Assembly (NCBI GenBank): GCA_002325785.1
Contig: DCSU01000047.1
Coordinates: 8,999 to 18,666 of the forward strand
Direction of reading: 5' to 3'
Source of the DNA: Bacteroidales bacterium UBA1458
Lineage (GTDB): Bacteria > Bacteroidota > Bacteroidia > Bacteroidales > VadinHA17
DNA: 9,668 nucleotides
A program made the position numbers and the translations under genes. Positions 6,950 to 9,668 of this stretch are shown piece after piece. How positions within the stretch are numbered: the first letter of the stretch is position 1; each line of letters begins with the position of its first letter. Under the pieces are notes generated by a model. That model was not told the origin of the DNA. It made no database searches and saw nothing but the letters and a program-made list of their open reading frames with translations.

Positions 6950-9328
6950 ATGGAGAAAGATAGTTTCAGTAAGCTATTATTGCTGTTCACCGGTGTTGTC
7001 TTAATCATGTCGGGCTGTAATTCCGGCAGCAAACTGAGCAGGGAGTATGTTCTATGGTACAGCACGCCGGCAGAAGAGTGGACTGAAGCCCTTCCGGTCG
7101 GGAATGGGAGGTTGGGCGGCATGCTGTTCGGCAATCCCTCGGTGGAGAGGTTGCAGTTGAATGAAGAGTCCCTATGGGGAGGTATCAATGGTCCCAATAA
7201 CAATCCCGGTGCTCTGGAAAACCTTCCGAGAATAAGGAAGCTGATCATTGACGGAAATATCCCGGAGGCATATGAGCTTGCTGAGAAGCATCTTTCAGGC
7301 ATACCCGGCAAGTTAAGATCATACCAGACTTTAGGGGATATTTACTTTCAGTTCCATGACACCATTTCGGATCTGACAAACTACCGGCGTGAACTTGATC
7401 TTGAGACAGGCATAGCAAGGGTAAGCTTCGAGCGGAGCGGAAGAAAAGTCGAATATGAGGTATACTCATCAGCCCCCGATGATATCATTGTCATCTCAAT
7501 GAAATCAGAGGAGGAGGGCGGGCTTGACATGTCACTCTCGCTGCAAAGGTCACAGGATGCTGTCATCACCGTGACTGAGAACCGAATTGACATGGAGGGG
7601 CATATAGTTGACCACGAGGATCCCAACCTGGGTCCAGCGGGGAGTCACATGAAGTTCTTTGCCTCGCTGATGGTGATGAGCTGTGACGGCACGCTCACCG
7701 CAGCCGACAGTGTACTCAGATACACCGGTGGCACGGAGATGGTGCTGTTTTTCAACGCCTGCACCGACTATAATATTGATGGTCTGGATCTGGACCGGTC
7801 TACAGACCCCCGCAAGCGTTGTACTGATGCAATCAGTGCTGCCTCGTGGAAATCGTTTGAGCTGCTGAGAAAGAGTCATATCAGCGAGCATGCAGGGATG
7901 TTCAACCGCGTCAGCCTGTCGCTTGGCGGTGACCGCACCTCTGACACTATACCCACTGATGAGCGGCTGAAACGGTTTCAGGCCGGGGGAGATGATCCAG
8001 GGCTGATCGCCACCTACTTTCAATACGGTCGTTACCTGCTTATGGGATCATCACGTGGTCCGGCGCAGTTGCCTGCCAATCTGCAGGGAATATGGAACAA
8101 GGATCTCCTGGCACCCTGGGGCTCCGACTACCACACCAACATCAACCTTCAGATGAACTATTGGCCTGCGGAAGTGTGCAATCTGACCGAAACGGCTGAG
8201 CCGCTGATACGTTTTATGGAGGAGTTGACCGTCCCGGGAAGTGTCACTGCAATTGATACTTACGGTGCGAAGGGGTGGACTTTGCACCATACAACTGATG
8301 TCTTCGGCAAGACAGCGGTGCTTGACGGGGTTTACTGGGGCATGTTCCCTCTGGGCGGAGCCTGGATGACCCTTCCGTTATGGGAACATTATGAATTTAC
8401 AAATGATACATCCTATCTCCGTGAGAGGGCTTACCCCGTTATGAAGGGAGCCGCGGAGTTCATCAGGAGCTTCCTTGTTGAGGACGCCCAGGGACGCCTG
8501 GTCACCGTACCCTCCTACTCGCCCGAGAACAGTTACATTGATCCGGTCAGCGGCAAGGAGTTCAAGCTGACCTATGCGCCGGCCATGGACAACCAGATCA
8601 TACGCGAGGTGTTAGGCAACTGCCGGAAGGCGGCGCATATCCTTGGAGTGGATTCAGAATGGGCTGACAGCCTGCAGTTGACGCTGGAGAGAATTCAGCC
8701 TGACAGGGTGGCATCAAACGGTACCATCATGGAGTGGACTGAGGAGTACCAGGAGGCGGAGCCGGGTCACCGGCACATGTCGCATCTCTTCGCACTGCAC
8801 CCGGGGACGCAGATAACGCCGGAGACACCTGAACTGTTTGCCGCAGCCCGTAAAACACTTGAGAGGCGAATGGCGAACGGCGGCGGTCATACAGGATGGA
8901 GCAGGGCATGGATCATTAACTTTTACGCACGCCTCCTGGACGGTAACGAGAGCTACAGTCACCTGAGACAGCTGCTTGAGAAATCGACTCTTCCGAACCT
9001 CTTTGACAACCATCCTCCCTTCCAGATCGACGGCAACTTCGGGGGGACGGCCGGCATAGCGGAGATGCTACTGCAGAGCCATAACGGAGTAGTGCTAATA
9101 CTTCCCGCCCTGCCTGATGCATGGCCTGAAGGCGAGATAGCAGGACTAAAAGCCAGGGGAAACTTCGAGGTTGGCATAGAGTGGAGTGCCGGAGCAGCCG
9201 GCCTTATCACTGTGAAGTCGCTCTCAGGTGCACCTCTGAACCTGGCATACCGTGAAAAGAATATTTCAATGGAAACTGAAAAGGGCGTTACCTACAGGTT
9301 TGACAGCGAGCTGAGATGGATAAAGTGA
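6950..9328 (+). CDS. GH95 alpha-L-fucosidase-like lipoprotein
   Basis: 792 residues, a normal length for glycoside hydrolase family 95. The leader ends in IMSGC with Cys23, so it is a lipoprotein in the outer or inner membrane; no acidic surface-export cluster follows. The N-terminal beta domain (31-300) carries WYSTPAEEWTEALPVGNGRLG (37-57) and LNEESLWGG (70-78), hallmarks of the family. The (alpha/alpha)6 barrel follows (about 340-720): PANLQGIWN (375-383), HTNINLQMNYWP (395-406), PSYSPENS (521-528), GHRHMSHLFALHPG (606-619), GHTGWSRAW (646-654) and FQIDGNFGG (691-699). By comparison with Bifidobacterium AfcA, Asn397, Asn399 and Asp694 are the likely Asn-assisted base machinery; Glu526 is my candidate for the acid, by motif position only. 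The enzyme inverts, releasing terminal L-fucose, often alpha-1,2-linked; some members act on L-galactose, so the substrate stays open. The last 13 nt overlap the start of the next gene. Confidence 0.95.
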   Translation: MEKDSFSKLLLLFTGVVLIMSGCNSGSKLSREYVLWYSTPAEEWTEALPVGNGRLGGMLFGNPSVERLQLNEESLWGGINGPNNNPGALENLPRIRKLIIDGNIPEAYELAEKHLSGIPGKLRSYQTLGDIYFQFHDTISDLTNYRRELDLETGIARVSFERSGRKVEYEVYSSAPDDIIVISMKSEEEGGLDMSLSLQRSQDAVITVTENRIDMEGHIVDHEDPNLGPAGSHMKFFASLMVMSCDGTLTAADSVLRYTGGTEMVLFFNACTDYNIDGLDLDRSTDPRKRCTDAISAASWKSFELLRKSHISEHAGMFNRVSLSLGGDRTSDTIPTDERLKRFQAGGDDPGLIATYFQYGRYLLMGSSRGPAQLPANLQGIWNKDLLAPWGSDYHTNINLQMNYWPAEVCNLTETAEPLIRFMEELTVPGSVTAIDTYGAKGWTLHHTTDVFGKTAVLDGVYWGMFPLGGAWMTLPLWEHYEFTNDTSYLRERAYPVMKGAAEFIRSFLVEDAQGRLVTVPSYSPENSYIDPVSGKEFKLTYAPAMDNQIIREVLGNCRKAAHILGVDSEWADSLQLTLERIQPDRVASNGTIMEWTEEYQEAEPGHRHMSHLFALHPGTQITPETPELFAAARKTLERRMANGGGHTGWSRAWIINFYARLLDGNESYSHLRQLLEKSTLPNLFDNHPPFQIDGNFGGTAGIAEMLLQSHNGVVLILPALPDAWPEGEIAGLKARGNFEVGIEWSAGAAGLITVKSLSGAPLNLAYREKNISMETEKGVTYRFDSELRWIK

Positions 9329-9668
9329 TCCTCTTCATATCCCTGAGTATACCGGTTATTTTCTTTTCAAAAGAGAGCCTGTTTGATTTCAAAAGCCACG
9401 GGTTCACAAGGTTTTTCAGCTGGGAGTTCATCCTGGCTCTGTTTGTCATCAATTATGAGACTTGGTTCAAGGATCCCTTTTCAGTGAGTCAGATCATTTC
9501 ATGGCTGTTGCTGTTAGTCTCGGCCTGGTTTGTCATTGAGGCGGCAGTCAGGCTGAGTCGGGCGAGGAAGCGGGGTATCGTCAGAGTTGATGAGAAGCTT
9601 TTCAGGTTTGAGAAGACCACCGAGCTGGTCACCAAAGGCATCTTCAGGTACATCCGGCACCCTATGTA
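9316..9668 (+). CDS. Membrane methyltransferase, ICMT/PEMT-like (5' part, runs off the window)
   Basis: From ATG at 9316 the frame stays open for 117 codons to the edge. The start lies inside the end of the GH95 gene (13-nt overlap, different frame), which suggests translational coupling. The visible part has hydrophobic segments at about 4-17, 36-47 and 58-77, then a basic patch (RLSRARKRG, 79-87) and the sequence TKGIFRYIRHPM (106-117); the next codon begins with TA, consistent with Tyr. GxxRYxRHPxY is the signature of integral membrane methyltransferases related to isoprenylcysteine carboxyl methyltransferase and phospholipid N-methyltransferases, which use S-adenosylmethionine at the membrane face. 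The catalytic C-terminal half is outside the window, so substrate and completeness are unknown. Confidence 0.85.
   Translation, partial: MDKVILFISLSIPVIFFSKESLFDFKSHGFTRFFSWEFILALFVINYETWFKDPFSVSQIISWLLLLVSAWFVIEAAVRLSRARKRGIVRVDEKLFRFEKTTELVTKGIFRYIRHPM

Overview
The window looks like a piece of a Bacteroidota chromosome, probably a Bacteroidales or Marinilabiliales-type bacterium. Four signs point there: two lipoproteins with short lipoboxes, secreted proteins whose predicted cleavage falls just before a Gln, A-rich leaders without a clear Shine-Dalgarno sequence, and one good match to the Bacteroidetes -7 promoter element (TAnnTTTG, positions 2860-2867). All eight recognisable genes lie on the + strand with short gaps or overlaps. 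I see no tRNA, rRNA, CRISPR array, transposase or phage gene.

Region 1 (1-2645) starts with the last codons of an unidentified gene. That gene overlaps, as ATGA, a six-helix membrane protein carrying a C-terminal DUF2007-like domain. A secreted lipoprotein amidohydrolase of the YtcJ/Amidohydro_3 type follows 21 nt later. The overlap and the short gap suggest a transcription unit that begins upstream of the window.

Region 2 (2646-2893) is the only sizeable gap. It holds what may be the decayed start of a secreted-protein gene, in which a signal peptide is split by a frameshift and followed by an in-frame stop. The promoter for the next unit lies after it.

Region 3 (2894-9668) is a run of six co-directional genes: a CaCA-type Na+/Ca2+ antiporter, a secreted phosphodiester glycosidase (NAGPA family), a cytosolic thioredoxin-like/peroxiredoxin-like protein, a secreted TolB-like beta-propeller with an extra N-terminal sandwich domain, a GH95 alpha-L-fucosidase lipoprotein, and the start of a membrane methyltransferase of the ICMT/PEMT type that runs off the end. 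The largest gap inside it is 67 nt, so it may be one operon.

Three products in region 3 are exported and fit glycan work in the periplasm or at the surface: cleavage of sugar-phosphodiester links, removal of L-fucose (or L-galactose), and a propeller protein of unknown partner. No SusC/SusD pair, sulfatase or sugar regulator is visible, so this is not a canonical polysaccharide utilisation locus within the window. I did not find a clearly new defence or mobile system. The most unusual items are two domain fusions and the possible gene remnant.
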